A stretch of DNA of 64,000 nt from Deltaproteobacteria bacterium (GTDB lineage Bacteria; Desulfobacterota; Desulfobacteria; Desulfobacterales; SpSt-501): the NCBI GenBank assembly GCA_016219005.1, contig JACRCN010000052.1, positions 1 through 64,000 on the forward strand, read 5' to 3'. Shown one piece after another: positions 56,071 through 64,000 of this stretch (positions within the stretch are counted from its first letter, which is position 1; every line of letters starts with the position of its first letter). The translations under genes were made by a program, and so were the position numbers. The notes below the pieces were generated by a model. It saw only the letters and a list, made by a program, of their open reading frames with translations, searched no databases and was not told where the DNA came from.

Positions 56071-57144
56071 TCACTGTTTCATCGAACCATCCGATTCCAA
56101 CCGAAGCGCAAGACGGTCATCCTGGGCGGGGAGCCCCTCCCTGAGGTTGAAACGACGTGTATCATCGATCACGCTACCGGCAATCTCCCTCATCTGACGG
56201 ACCCCCAGCTCCATGCCGGTCGCCGCTTTGATGATGGTCGCCAGTGGGTCCCATTGGTACAGGTCGCGATAACACCGGCAAATGATAAGTGTGTCGAAGA
56301 TTGTAAGCCGGTCTTCCCCTTCGGCGAAGACGCCGGCTTTTCCGTTTTTCCAATAACGAGCGGGGAACCCGCCGGCCGTGTTCATGATATCCACCCGCAT
56401 GGGAGTTCTTAAGTTATTATAAGCTTGGACCCCCGGGCCCACCTTAGCCTCCCTGGCAATGTCCCGTGCGAAGCTTCCCAACAGCCCGGCGTCAGCCAGG
56501 TCCTTTTGGCGGTCCCCCCAGAAGGCAACCGCTTTTATTTTTTTCGAGCCCATGACGGCGCCGACGCCGGTCCGGCCGGCCCTGCACCCATGATCGTTTT
56601 CGATGACGGCAATGGCCGCCTGATCTTCACCGGTCGGGCCGATACAGACAACCCCTGTCCGGCGGGCCTGCGGCCGGTTTGTCTTGAGCCAAGCCTTGAT
56701 GCGGTCTTCGGTCTGGTAACTGTTCAGCCTCCGCAGGCCGGCTGCGCTGTGGAAGTACACCGTGTCCTCGCATATTTCCAGCCATACCGGCTCCTCTGCA
56801 GCGCCGTGGATCATCACTGCATCAAAACCCGTGGAGGCCATGGCTTCCGCAACCGGGCCGCCCGAATAGGACTCCGCATAAAAGCCGGTCAACGGCGATT
56901 TGGTGTAGACGCCGTGCCGGCAAGACCCCCACAGGGAGGTCTTACTGACAGGCCCGGTGGCGAATATCAAATGGTTTTCGGCCTTCAGCGGACCCACACC
57001 GGGTGGGTTGAATTTCAGCAGCAGGTGGATGGCCAAACCTTTCCCGCCCAGTGTTTTTTTCAAGATGGAATCCGAAAGCCTCTCGATCTCAAATGCTTTT
57101 TGGGAAACATCCACGCGCAGTGTGACGTTGTAGAAGCCGTGCAT
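56071..57144 (-). CDS. Aldehyde:ferredoxin oxidoreductase-like protein lacking the central domain (internally deleted)
   Basis: N-term KKTLGGKGLAIHLLLKFNPPGVGPLKAENHLIFATGPVSKTSLWGSCRHGVYTKSPLTGFYAESYSGG; ..GGFPARYWKNG joins directly to C-terminal EDRLTIFDTLIICRCYRDLYQWDPL..RRFNLREGLPAQDDRL. Confidence 0.72.
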   Translation of the reverse strand: MHGFYNVTLRVDVSQKAFEIERLSDSILKKTLGGKGLAIHLLLKFNPPGVGPLKAENHLIFATGPVSKTSLWGSCRHGVYTKSPLTGFYAESYSGGPVAEAMASTGFDAVMIHGAAEEPVWLEICEDTVYFHSAAGLRRLNSYQTEDRIKAWLKTNRPQARRTGVVCIGPTGEDQAAIAVIENDHGCRAGRTGVGAVMGSKKIKAVAFWGDRQKDLADAGLLGSFARDIAREAKVGPGVQAYNNLRTPMRVDIMNTAGGFPARYWKNGKAGVFAEGEDRLTIFDTLIICRCYRDLYQWDPLATIIKAATGMELGVRQMREIAGSVIDDTRRFNLREGLPAQDDRLALRLESDGSMKQ

Positions 57145-57204
57145 GCAGCATCCCTCCCTCAAAGCAGCCTTCGCAGCGGCTCTCTTCGGGGCGTTGTCCC
57201 TAAC

Positions 57205-57345
57205 GGGGTGTTGAAACACAAGCATCAGGCCGTCAGCCACGATGTGCGGCGTTCTGGAAAGCGCAGCATATTGAGCGCTATGTGAGCATTTATAAAAGCC
57301 GCACACCGCAGGTTCCCGGCCTCAGGCGCGGTTTTTCAACACCCC
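57205..57345. repeat. MITE-like 141-bp element with 12-bp perfect terminal inverted repeats
   Basis: GGGGTGTTGAAA (57205-57216) and TTTCAACACCCC (57334-57345); internal GTGCGGC/GCCGCAC pair; shares AAATGCTCAC and the ctgcgg..g layout with 27124-27262. Confidence 0.65.
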
Positions 57346-57352
57346 CTTTACA

Positions 57353-58510
57353 TTACAGCACCTGACGATAGATTGTTTCCGCATCGGACTGGGTGATACG
57401 ACGCGGATTGTTGGCGAGCAGCCGGGTAACCTTCATCACGGCCTGCGCCAGTTCCGGGATGTGCGTTTCGGTGACCCCGAAGCCGCGGAGTTTGCGCGGG
57501 ACCTGCAGATCGTCGACCAGTTCGCCGATCGCCTTGAGCATCCGAAGCGCACGTTCCCGCAAGTTCAAACCGGAAACCGGCTCGCCGAAAATTTCGGCCA
57601 TCTCGGCAAACTTCTCCAGGTTTCCCAACATGTTGAACTCCATGACGGGGGCCAGCATAATGCTGTTGGCGACACCGTGGGGAATGTGAAACTCGGCCCC
57701 GATTGGATACGCAAACGCATGCACTGCGGTTACGCCGGCATTGGCGAAGGCCATTCCGGCCAGGAGGCTGCCTTCCAGCATCTTGGCCCGGGCGCCTGTG
57801 TCCTCGCCGTTGGCAAAGGCTTTGCGGAGATGGCCGTAGACAAGTTTCATGGCCTGACGGGCCAGCACATCACTGAGAGAATTGGCATTCTTGGATGTGA
57901 ATGCTTCCACGGCATGGATCAGTGCATCCAATCCCGTCGCCGCCGTGACGTGGGCCGGCATGCCCAGCGTGAGATCCGGGTCCAATATGGCAACCGCCGG
58001 AAACAGCCACGGGCTGACGATTCCCTTTTTCAGTTTCTCATTCTCATCGCTCAATATGGCGATGGGTGTGACTTCGCTGCCGGTACCCGCCGTGGTGGGA
58101 ATCAAAATGGTCTTCAAGCCGGCTGACGACACCCGATCGATGCCGAACAACTCGCTGACCGGCTGGTTGTTGGTGACCAGAACCGCGCAGACCTTGGCGA
58201 TGTCCAAGGGAGAGCCGCCTCCCAAACCGATGATGAGATCCGCTTCTGCGGTCTTGGCCGCTGCGGCGGCCTGGAGGGCGATTTCAAACCGCGGATCGGG
58301 TTCGACCGCATCAAAACGGGTCCATTGAATCCCGGCTTCGCTCAACACGTTTTCCACCTTGGCGGATAGGCCGGCATCGACGAGGACCTTGTCGGTGACA
58401 ATCATCACCCGTCGGCATTGCAGCCGGTTCACTTCAGATGCCGCTTGGCGCAAGGCCCCGTGGCCCATGAGGATTCGGGGCGTGGTTTGGAAAGTGAGCA
58501 TGTTGGCCAT
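57353..58510 (-). CDS. Iron-containing alcohol dehydrogenase
   Basis: LIIGLGGGSPLDIAKVCAVLVTN; IPTTAGTGSEVTPIAIL; TGLDALIHAVEAFTSK; GVTAVHAFAYPIGAEFHIPHGVANSIML. Confidence 0.94.
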   Translation of the reverse strand: MANMLTFQTTPRILMGHGALRQAASEVNRLQCRRVMIVTDKVLVDAGLSAKVENVLSEAGIQWTRFDAVEPDPRFEIALQAAAAAKTAEADLIIGLGGGSPLDIAKVCAVLVTNNQPVSELFGIDRVSSAGLKTILIPTTAGTGSEVTPIAILSDENEKLKKGIVSPWLFPAVAILDPDLTLGMPAHVTAATGLDALIHAVEAFTSKNANSLSDVLARQAMKLVYGHLRKAFANGEDTGARAKMLEGSLLAGMAFANAGVTAVHAFAYPIGAEFHIPHGVANSIMLAPVMEFNMLGNLEKFAEMAEIFGEPVSGLNLRERALRMLKAIGELVDDLQVPRKLRGFGVTETHIPELAQAVMKVTRLLANNPRRITQSDAETIYRQVL

Positions 58511-58551
58511 AAAGGTCTCCTTTGGCTTGGCGTACGATGGATGAAAGCTGC

Positions 58552-59256
58552 TCAAACCGAGAGATATTTTCTCTGCAGATCGGTTTCGCGTTTGAAATCA
58601 TCCACGGTTCCGGTGTAGACGATATGCCCCTTGTCGATGATGAAGACCCGGTCGGTGACCGTCAGTGCAAAGCGAATGTTCTGCTCGGACAGCAGGATGG
58701 TGGTTTCCATGCGTTTGAGGCTCACGATCAGTTCGCGAAGCTCGGCGACAATGACCGGCGACAACCCCTCCGTGGGCTCATCCAGGACCAGCAGGTCGGG
58801 GTTGCCCATCAGGGCGCGGGCGATGGTCAACATCTGTTGCTCTCCGCCGGAAAGCGTGCCGCCAAGACGATGCGTCATGTCTTTCAGAATCGGAAACCGG
58901 GCCAACACCTTGTCCAGGGTCCATGGCCCTTTGCGGCCTGGAATTTTACCCAATTCGAGATTTTCGAGCACGGTCAACGGCCCCAGGATGCGACGGTCTT
59001 CAGGCACAAACCCCAACCCCATGCGCGCCATTTTGAATGACGGAAAGCGCGTGCAATTCTTGCCTTTGAACATCACGGAGCCGGTTTTGCAGGAGGTCAA
59101 TCCGGCCAGGGTCCGGAATGTCGTCGTTTTGCCCGCGCCGTTTCGGCCCATCAGGCAAACCGTTTCCCCATCTCCCACCGAAAGACTGACATCGAAGAGG
59201 ATGTGACTTCTGCCGTAAAAGGTATTGATAGCCCCCGCATCGAGGATCGGTTCCAT
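58552..59256 (-). CDS. livF: ABC transporter ATP-binding protein LivF-type
   Basis: GRNGAGKTTTFRTLAGL; LSGGEQQMLTIARALMGNPDLLVLDEPTEGLSPVI. Confidence 0.93.
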   Translation of the reverse strand: MEPILDAGAINTFYGRSHILFDVSLSVGDGETVCLMGRNGAGKTTTFRTLAGLTSCKTGSVMFKGKNCTRFPSFKMARMGLGFVPEDRRILGPLTVLENLELGKIPGRKGPWTLDKVLARFPILKDMTHRLGGTLSGGEQQMLTIARALMGNPDLLVLDEPTEGLSPVIVAELRELIVSLKRMETTILLSEQNIRFALTVTDRVFIIDKGHIVYTGTVDDFKRETDLQRKYLSV

Positions 59257-60008
59257 TACGCCTCTTCTCCCAGGTAAGCCGTGATCACCTCTTTATTATT
59301 GCGGATTTCACCCGGTGTGCCATCGGCGATCAGCGCCCCATGGTTGAGAACCATGATCCGTTCCGCGATGCCGAAGACCATGTCCATGTCGTGTTCGATG
59401 AAAATGAGCGTCAGTTTGTATTGAGCCCACAGCTGCTTGATCAGCTGCCGGGTCAACTGCCGTTCCTCGGGAGACATCCCGGCGGTCGGCTCATCCAGGA
59501 GGAGCAGTTTAGGCTCCAGCACCAGGGCAATCCCGATGTCGAGAAGTTTCTGATCGCCGTGAGCCAACTCATAGGCCATGCGATCGGCCTGCCGTTCCAG
59601 ACCGAGGCTGGCCAGGACCGCGAAGGCCTGCTCGGTGGCCCGGTTGAAGCGTTCGACCGGGCGCCACAGATGGCGGGTTTGGTTTAGCTTGGACATGCAT
59701 GCGGCGCGAACATTGTCCAAGGCCGTCTCGTCAGGGAAAATGGAGGCAATCTGGAAGGCGCGCCCGACCCCCATTTTGACGATCTTTTGGGGCGTCAGGC
59801 CGGCAATTTCCTGGCCTTCCAGAAAAACGTGGCCGCCATCGGGGGCCAGATACCCGGTGATTTGGTTGAAGAGGGTCGTTTTACCGGCGCCGTTCGGCCC
59901 GATGATGGCGGCGATTTCCTGCGGCTGGATCTCAAAGCTCACCTCGTCGGTAACCCGTAACCCCCCGAATGATTTTCTCAGCCCTTCAAGCCGAAGCATG
60001 GGTTTCAT
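59256..60008 (-). CDS. livG: ABC transporter ATP-binding protein LivG-type
   Basis: GPNGAGKTTLFNQITGYLAPDGG; LAHGDQKLLDIGIALVLEPKLLLLDEPTAGMSPEE. Confidence 0.93.
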   Translation of the reverse strand: MKPMLRLEGLRKSFGGLRVTDEVSFEIQPQEIAAIIGPNGAGKTTLFNQITGYLAPDGGHVFLEGQEIAGLTPQKIVKMGVGRAFQIASIFPDETALDNVRAACMSKLNQTRHLWRPVERFNRATEQAFAVLASLGLERQADRMAYELAHGDQKLLDIGIALVLEPKLLLLDEPTAGMSPEERQLTRQLIKQLWAQYKLTLIFIEHDMDMVFGIAERIMVLNHGALIADGTPGEIRNNKEVITAYLGEEA

Positions 60009-60969
60009 GCCTGCCTCCCGATTCTCCCGCGATCTTCAATCGATGCCTGAGGTGCTGGATTTCACCGACGACACCCTTGGGGAAAAGAATCACAAAGATC
60101 AAGACGATGGTGCCTAAAAAAATTGGCCAGAATTCCGTCTTGGCGCCGATGATGTCCTCCAACAGGATGAGGATCACCGCACCGACAAACGGACCGAAAA
60201 ACTGATTGATGCCTCCCAGCACCGACATCAAAATGACTTCGCCGGAGGTCGTCCAGAAAAGCATGTCGGTGTGAATGGAATTGTCAACACCCACCATCAG
60301 GGAGCCGGCCAGCGCTGCAAAGACAGAGGAGATCACATAGATGCGGAGTTGATTCATCTTGACGCTTCGCCCGATAAAACGCACCCGGTTGGGGTTTTGC
60401 TGAACGCAACGAAGGATCAAGCCGAAGGGTGAGTACGCCAGTCGTTTCAGAAACCACACCGAAATAAAGACGACCACAAGGACGAAGTAATAGTAAACCA
60501 TTTTGTTGGCCAGGATCCCCGGGGCAATGATGCCTTGAATCCCATCGTCGCCGCCGGTGAAATCATACCATTTGAAAGTGACCTGCCACGCCAATTGCGC
60601 AAAGGCCAGCGTCAGCATCGTGAAATACACGCCACTGACGCGGATCACCAGAAGGCCCAGCAGAAATGACAGCATCGCGGCGGCGACCAGTCCGATCGGG
60701 ATGGCGGGCAGATACCATGCCTTCCCGGCGTGGTTCACAAACAGGCCGATGCTGTAGGCCCCGATCCCGAAATAAAGGGCTTGGCCGAAAGAGAGCATGC
60801 CGGTAACTCCCCAGAGCATGTTGAAGGCAACGGCGAAAAGACCCCAGATCAGGATGTGGCTGGCCAAGTTCATTTGATAGCGTGAGGTCATCAGCACCGG
60901 TACCAAGGCAAACGCAACAAATCCAACGCTCCACAGCAACCCGAATTTATACTTGCTGGAACTGGCCAT
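59986..60969 (-). CDS. livM: Branched-chain amino acid-type ABC permease LivM
   Basis: LWGVTGMLSFGQALYFGIGAYSIGLF; ILRCVQQNPNRVRFIG; start MASSSKYKFGLLWSVGF. Confidence 0.92.
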   Translation of the reverse strand: MASSSKYKFGLLWSVGFVAFALVPVLMTSRYQMNLASHILIWGLFAVAFNMLWGVTGMLSFGQALYFGIGAYSIGLFVNHAGKAWYLPAIPIGLVAAAMLSFLLGLLVIRVSGVYFTMLTLAFAQLAWQVTFKWYDFTGGDDGIQGIIAPGILANKMVYYYFVLVVVFISVWFLKRLAYSPFGLILRCVQQNPNRVRFIGRSVKMNQLRIYVISSVFAALAGSLMVGVDNSIHTDMLFWTTSGEVILMSVLGGINQFFGPFVGAVILILLEDIIGAKTEFWPIFLGTIVLIFVILFPKGVVGEIQHLRHRLKIAGESGGRHETHASA

Positions 60970-60971
60970 GA

Positions 60972-61859
60972 TCACACCTTTCGCAGCCGGGTGGGTGCAA
61001 ACAACCCCTCGGGTCTGAAAATCAGCGTCACCACCATGACGAGATAACTGAACAAGGTGGACCACGCCGGGAGATAGGCGACGGCAAACGCATTGACTTC
61101 GCCCAACAACACCGCCCCCAGCCATGCGCCCCAGAAATTGCTCATGCCGCCGAGGACCACGACGATCAGTGAATCGATGATAACCTCGATGCCGGCCCCC
61201 GGGGTCACCGACCGTAATGGAGCCGCCAGGGCGCCGGCCATCCCCCCCAGGGCCGTAGCCAGTCCGAACACAACGGTGAGCACGAGGGGCACGTTGACAC
61301 CGAGGGATCCCAGCATCTCGCGGTCAACCGCAGAGGCGCGCGCGATGCGCCCAGGGCGGGTCTTGGCAAGAATCCACCAGGCCGCCACAACCACCACCAG
61401 ACCGATGACGATGATGGCAAAGTTGTAGGTCGGTATGAAGATGTCGCCCAACTGCAATGCGCCGGTGAAACCGGAGGGTTTTGAAATCGACTTGTACTCG
61501 GTGCCCCAGATCAGCTTCACCAGGTCATCGAAAATCAGGATCAGACCGTAGGTCAGCAGGATCTGGAATCCCCCTTCCTGCGCACGGCCGTATATGCGGC
61601 GCAGAAAGAGGAATTCGGCGGCCGCACCGACCAGACCGGCACCGGTACCGGCCGCCACCAGCGCGATCCAGAAATTTACTTTCCAGACACTCACCAGCTG
61701 GTATCCGAAATACGCGCCGATCATGTAAAACGACCCGTGCGCGAAATTGAAAATGTTCCCCACGCCGAAAATCAGAGTCAGTCCGCTAGCGATGAGGAAC
61801 AAGAGCGTGGCCATGGTGAAGCCGCTGATGAGTTGCGTGACGATGAAATAGAGATCCAT
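60972..61859 (-). CDS. livH: Branched-chain amino acid-type ABC permease LivH
   Basis: LTLIFGVGNIFNFAHGSFYMIGAYFGY; RASAVDREMLGSLGVNVPLVLTVVFGLATALGGMAGALAAPL. Confidence 0.93.
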   Translation of the reverse strand: MDLYFIVTQLISGFTMATLLFLIASGLTLIFGVGNIFNFAHGSFYMIGAYFGYQLVSVWKVNFWIALVAAGTGAGLVGAAAEFLFLRRIYGRAQEGGFQILLTYGLILIFDDLVKLIWGTEYKSISKPSGFTGALQLGDIFIPTYNFAIIVIGLVVVVAAWWILAKTRPGRIARASAVDREMLGSLGVNVPLVLTVVFGLATALGGMAGALAAPLRSVTPGAGIEVIIDSLIVVVLGGMSNFWGAWLGAVLLGEVNAFAVAYLPAWSTLFSYLVMVVTLIFRPEGLFAPTRLRKV

Positions 61860-61940
61860 CGCATCAGTATCCTAATGGGTGGGGGTTACGGAAGGGGCCG
61901 AGGCCCCTTCCGTGGGCAGCGCGCCAAAGGCGCGCACCGA

Positions 61941-63194
61941 TCACTTCTTCATCCGCTTTTCAAGCAGTTCCTTGGGGGGAAGCAGGTCTTCCGCCTTGTA
62001 GATCTTCCATTTGCCCAGCATCATCTTGGCCGGCGGGAACTTGTCGTTCGGTTCACTGATGCCGATCGCCTGCATTTGGACAATCTGGTGGGTTTGGGAA
62101 TCGATGAAGGAGGTGAACCCTTCCGGGTCTTCCGGCAGTTTGATCTGCAGGCCTTCCAGCGCTTTGATCAGCGCCGCGCTGTTGTCAGGGTTGCCGACTT
62201 TCTCGACGGCCTTCGCAATCGCGTAAATTCCGGCATACGCGCCCTCGGCCGCATAGGTCGGATACCGGCCGGTGCGGCGCTTGAACTCCGCCACGTACTT
62301 CCGGTTCGACTCCGTATCCGGCCAATTATTGTGATGCCGGGCGGATAAGACCAACCCGGCGGGCATTTCGCCTTCCATCGCGCTCATCAGCTCGTAGTTG
62401 CCGCCTGCGTCAGGGTGGAAATAAAGCATTTTCTCAAAGAGTCCGTAGGCTTTGGCCTGCTTGATGAAGGCCACCGTATCACCGCCCCAGAAACCGCATA
62501 CCAGCACATCGGGTTTATCCTTGATGATCGACGTGATGTAGCTGGTGTAATCTGGTTCGTACAGCTTCGGCAGGTATTTGCTGATCAATTGATATTCGAC
62601 TCCGAAGCGCTTGAGGTTGTATTGAATTTCCTCCAGCTGGCTGTGGCCGTAGGCATAATCGGGGCCGATGTAGGTGATGGTCTTCCATGGCCGTTCCTTC
62701 TGCAGCTCCTTCAGGTACATAGCCCCGGCCGTCATGGATTGGAAGGTGTTGTTGGAGACGCGGAAGTAATAGGGCTGATAGTTGTCCAGCGTCAGTTCGG
62801 TGGCCGCATGATCGGTCCCGATGAATATGACTTTGTTCTGCTTGGAGACTTCGGTGACGGCAAGCCCCACGCCGGAGCTGACGACCCCGAAGAGGAAGTG
62901 TACTTTGTCCTCGGTGATGTACCGTTCAGCCACCCGCACCGCGTACGCCGGCTTGGACTTGCTGTCGGTGAAGACGATGTCCAGCTTGTAGCCGGCCACA
63001 CCGCCTTTGCCGTTGATCTCATCGATGGCCATTTCGGCGGCGGCGACTGAATCCATGCCGTAGAGTCCCGAACGGCCCGTCATCGGATACATGGCGCCGA
63101 TGCGCACGAGTTTGTCCTGGGCTGAGGCCAGCCCGGAAAAGAGACAGACGGCGACCAAGACGAAAGCAATGGCGACTAATTTTCTACCGGACAT
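61941..63194 (-). CDS. Liv-type ABC transporter substrate-binding protein
   Basis: Signal peptide MSGRKLVAIAFVLVAVCLFSGLASAQ; VRIGAMYPMTGRSGLYGMDSVAAAEMAIDEINGKGGVAGYKLDIVFTDSKS. Confidence 0.93.
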   Translation of the reverse strand: MSGRKLVAIAFVLVAVCLFSGLASAQDKLVRIGAMYPMTGRSGLYGMDSVAAAEMAIDEINGKGGVAGYKLDIVFTDSKSKPAYAVRVAERYITEDKVHFLFGVVSSGVGLAVTEVSKQNKVIFIGTDHAATELTLDNYQPYYFRVSNNTFQSMTAGAMYLKELQKERPWKTITYIGPDYAYGHSQLEEIQYNLKRFGVEYQLISKYLPKLYEPDYTSYITSIIKDKPDVLVCGFWGGDTVAFIKQAKAYGLFEKMLYFHPDAGGNYELMSAMEGEMPAGLVLSARHHNNWPDTESNRKYVAEFKRRTGRYPTYAAEGAYAGIYAIAKAVEKVGNPDNSAALIKALEGLQIKLPEDPEGFTSFIDSQTHQIVQMQAIGISEPNDKFPPAKMMLGKWKIYKAEDLLPPKELLEKRMKK

Positions 63195-63455
63195 GGGTCT
63201 ACCTCCTTGCTCTTGTAATGAGTTGCGTTTAATGTCGTTGACCTCTCCCCGATGAAAGCAATCGTGTTGTTGAGCGCTCAACCTGGCGCGAGATTGAGAT
63301 CCCACCTCCCTTCGCATTTTTTGCACGTATGCCGACACATTCCGAGGTTGTTTTGGGTGACCGTCGGAAGGAAAACATAATCATAACGGGATACTCCAAT
63401 TCGGTGAGACTGTCTGGAGCACATTTCCTTCAGCACATGCCGGGCTGAAGCAACA

Positions 63456-63470
63456 GCAACATGGATGCCA
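63456..63470 (-). promoter_or_regulatory. Sigma-54 (-24/-12) promoter candidate
   Basis: Minus-strand TGGCATCCATGTTGC versus consensus TGGCAC-N5-TTGC; GG-N10-GC spacing exact. Confidence 0.65.
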
Positions 63471-63547
63471 AGGACGTCCGGCTTTTAAGATAGTTGCGCA
63501 TCTGTATTAATTTCGGTATGATACAGGATAAATACGAGAGGAGTTGT

Positions 63548-63559
63548 ATATTGCAATAT
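63548..63559. promoter_or_regulatory. Palindrome ATATTGCAATAT, UAS candidate
   Basis: Perfect 12-bp palindrome with TTGCAA core. Confidence 0.45.
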
Positions 63560-63629
63560 TGAAAGGAAGAGAATGTGATGGGAAGTTATATAATTATATA
63601 TATAAATTATAATAAAGTGTTACATCTAA

Positions 63630-63645
63630 ATTGCAAATTTGCAAT
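63630..63645. promoter_or_regulatory. Palindrome ATTGCAAATTTGCAAT, UAS candidate
   Basis: Perfect 16-bp palindrome containing two TTGCAA/TTTGCAA half-sites. Confidence 0.5.
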
Positions 63646-63650
63646 AAATT

Positions 63651-64000
63651 TCATTTTTGCAATAACGGACTAATACGGTATTTTTTCACTTTACGCCACA
63701 AAGTCGAATAATGAACGCCCAAGGTTTCGGCTGCGGCGTGAGGAGTCCTGGACCGCTTGAGAACATCCTTGATGATGTGCGCCTCTACCATCTCCACCGC
63801 CTTGTTCAGGGTCATGTCGCTTGCGCCAAAGCGCGGCAAAACGGCTGAAACCGATTGGAGCTCCGTTGGGAGTTCGCTGATGTCGATCAGGTTTTGCTCA
63901 CTCATGGTAAACATGCGCTCAATGACGTGAATGAGTTCCCGAACGTTTCCGGGGTAGTCGTAATTCTGGAGGCGGTCTATTACTTCCGGGCTCATTCGCT
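63651..64000 (-). CDS. Partial sigma-54-dependent enhancer-binding regulator (end of AAA+ domain and Fis-type HTH)
   Basis: YDYPGNVRELIHVIERMFTMSEQN; HIIKDVLKRSRTPHAAAETLGVHYSTLWRKVKKY. Confidence 0.92.
   Translation of the reverse strand, partial: RMSPEVIDRLQNYDYPGNVRELIHVIERMFTMSEQNLIDISELPTELQSVSAVLPRFGASDMTLNKAVEMVEAHIIKDVLKRSRTPHAAAETLGVHYSTLWRKVKKYRISPLLQK

Noticed and set aside
1-64000. CRISPR array, prophage, rRNA or tRNA genes
   Set aside because: None recognised by eye; GGTTCGAA-like matches (e.g. 33058-33066, ~37948) lie inside coding sequence or the SECIS-like hairpin. A tRNAscan/Infernal run would be decisive.

Overview
The window is 64 kb of a bacterial chromosome. Gene content (QmoA/QmoB/Hdr-type redox proteins, TRAP and Liv transporters, acyl-CoA enzymes) suggests a Desulfobacterota-like anaerobe; this is inferred, with no 16S in the window. 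Modules in order: (1) 0-14.2 kb, a minus-strand surface-polysaccharide cluster with a CDP-3,6-dideoxyhexose pathway (rfbF/G/H), an acetolactate-synthase-like TPP enzyme, a NeuB-like synthase with a cupin tail, a HAD protein, two radical SAM proteins, a C-methyltransferase-like protein and a Gmm-type Nudix protein. (2) 14.9-20 kb, a TPR protein, a PAS protein, small unknowns and radC. (3) Housekeeping genes gpsA, gyrA, thiolase, rarA and der. (4) 28.9-33.6 kb, a redox operon: isochorismatase-like, QmoA-like, QmoB/MvhD-like, then an HdrC-HdrB fusion that the ORF track splits at an in-frame TGA. The TGA occupies a PE-C-GHAY cysteine position and is followed by a bSECIS-like hairpin, so I read it as one selenoprotein. 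(5) 36-55.3 kb, yqeB/yqeC/mocA-type selenium-dependent molybdenum hydroxylase maturation genes with a TRAP transporter, a three-subunit xanthine dehydrogenase-family enzyme, a CoA ligase, hydantoinase A/B, a split B12 acyl-CoA mutase, a GntR regulator with a perfect operator, and a CoA transferase. (6) 55.6-64 kb, UspA, an internally deleted aldehyde:ferredoxin oxidoreductase, an Fe-ADH and a Liv ABC transporter behind a sigma-54-type promoter, palindromic UAS candidates and an enhancer-binding protein. Three related MITE-like intergenic elements were noted. No tRNA, rRNA, CRISPR or prophage was recognised by eye. Family names come from reading the translations; no database search was run.
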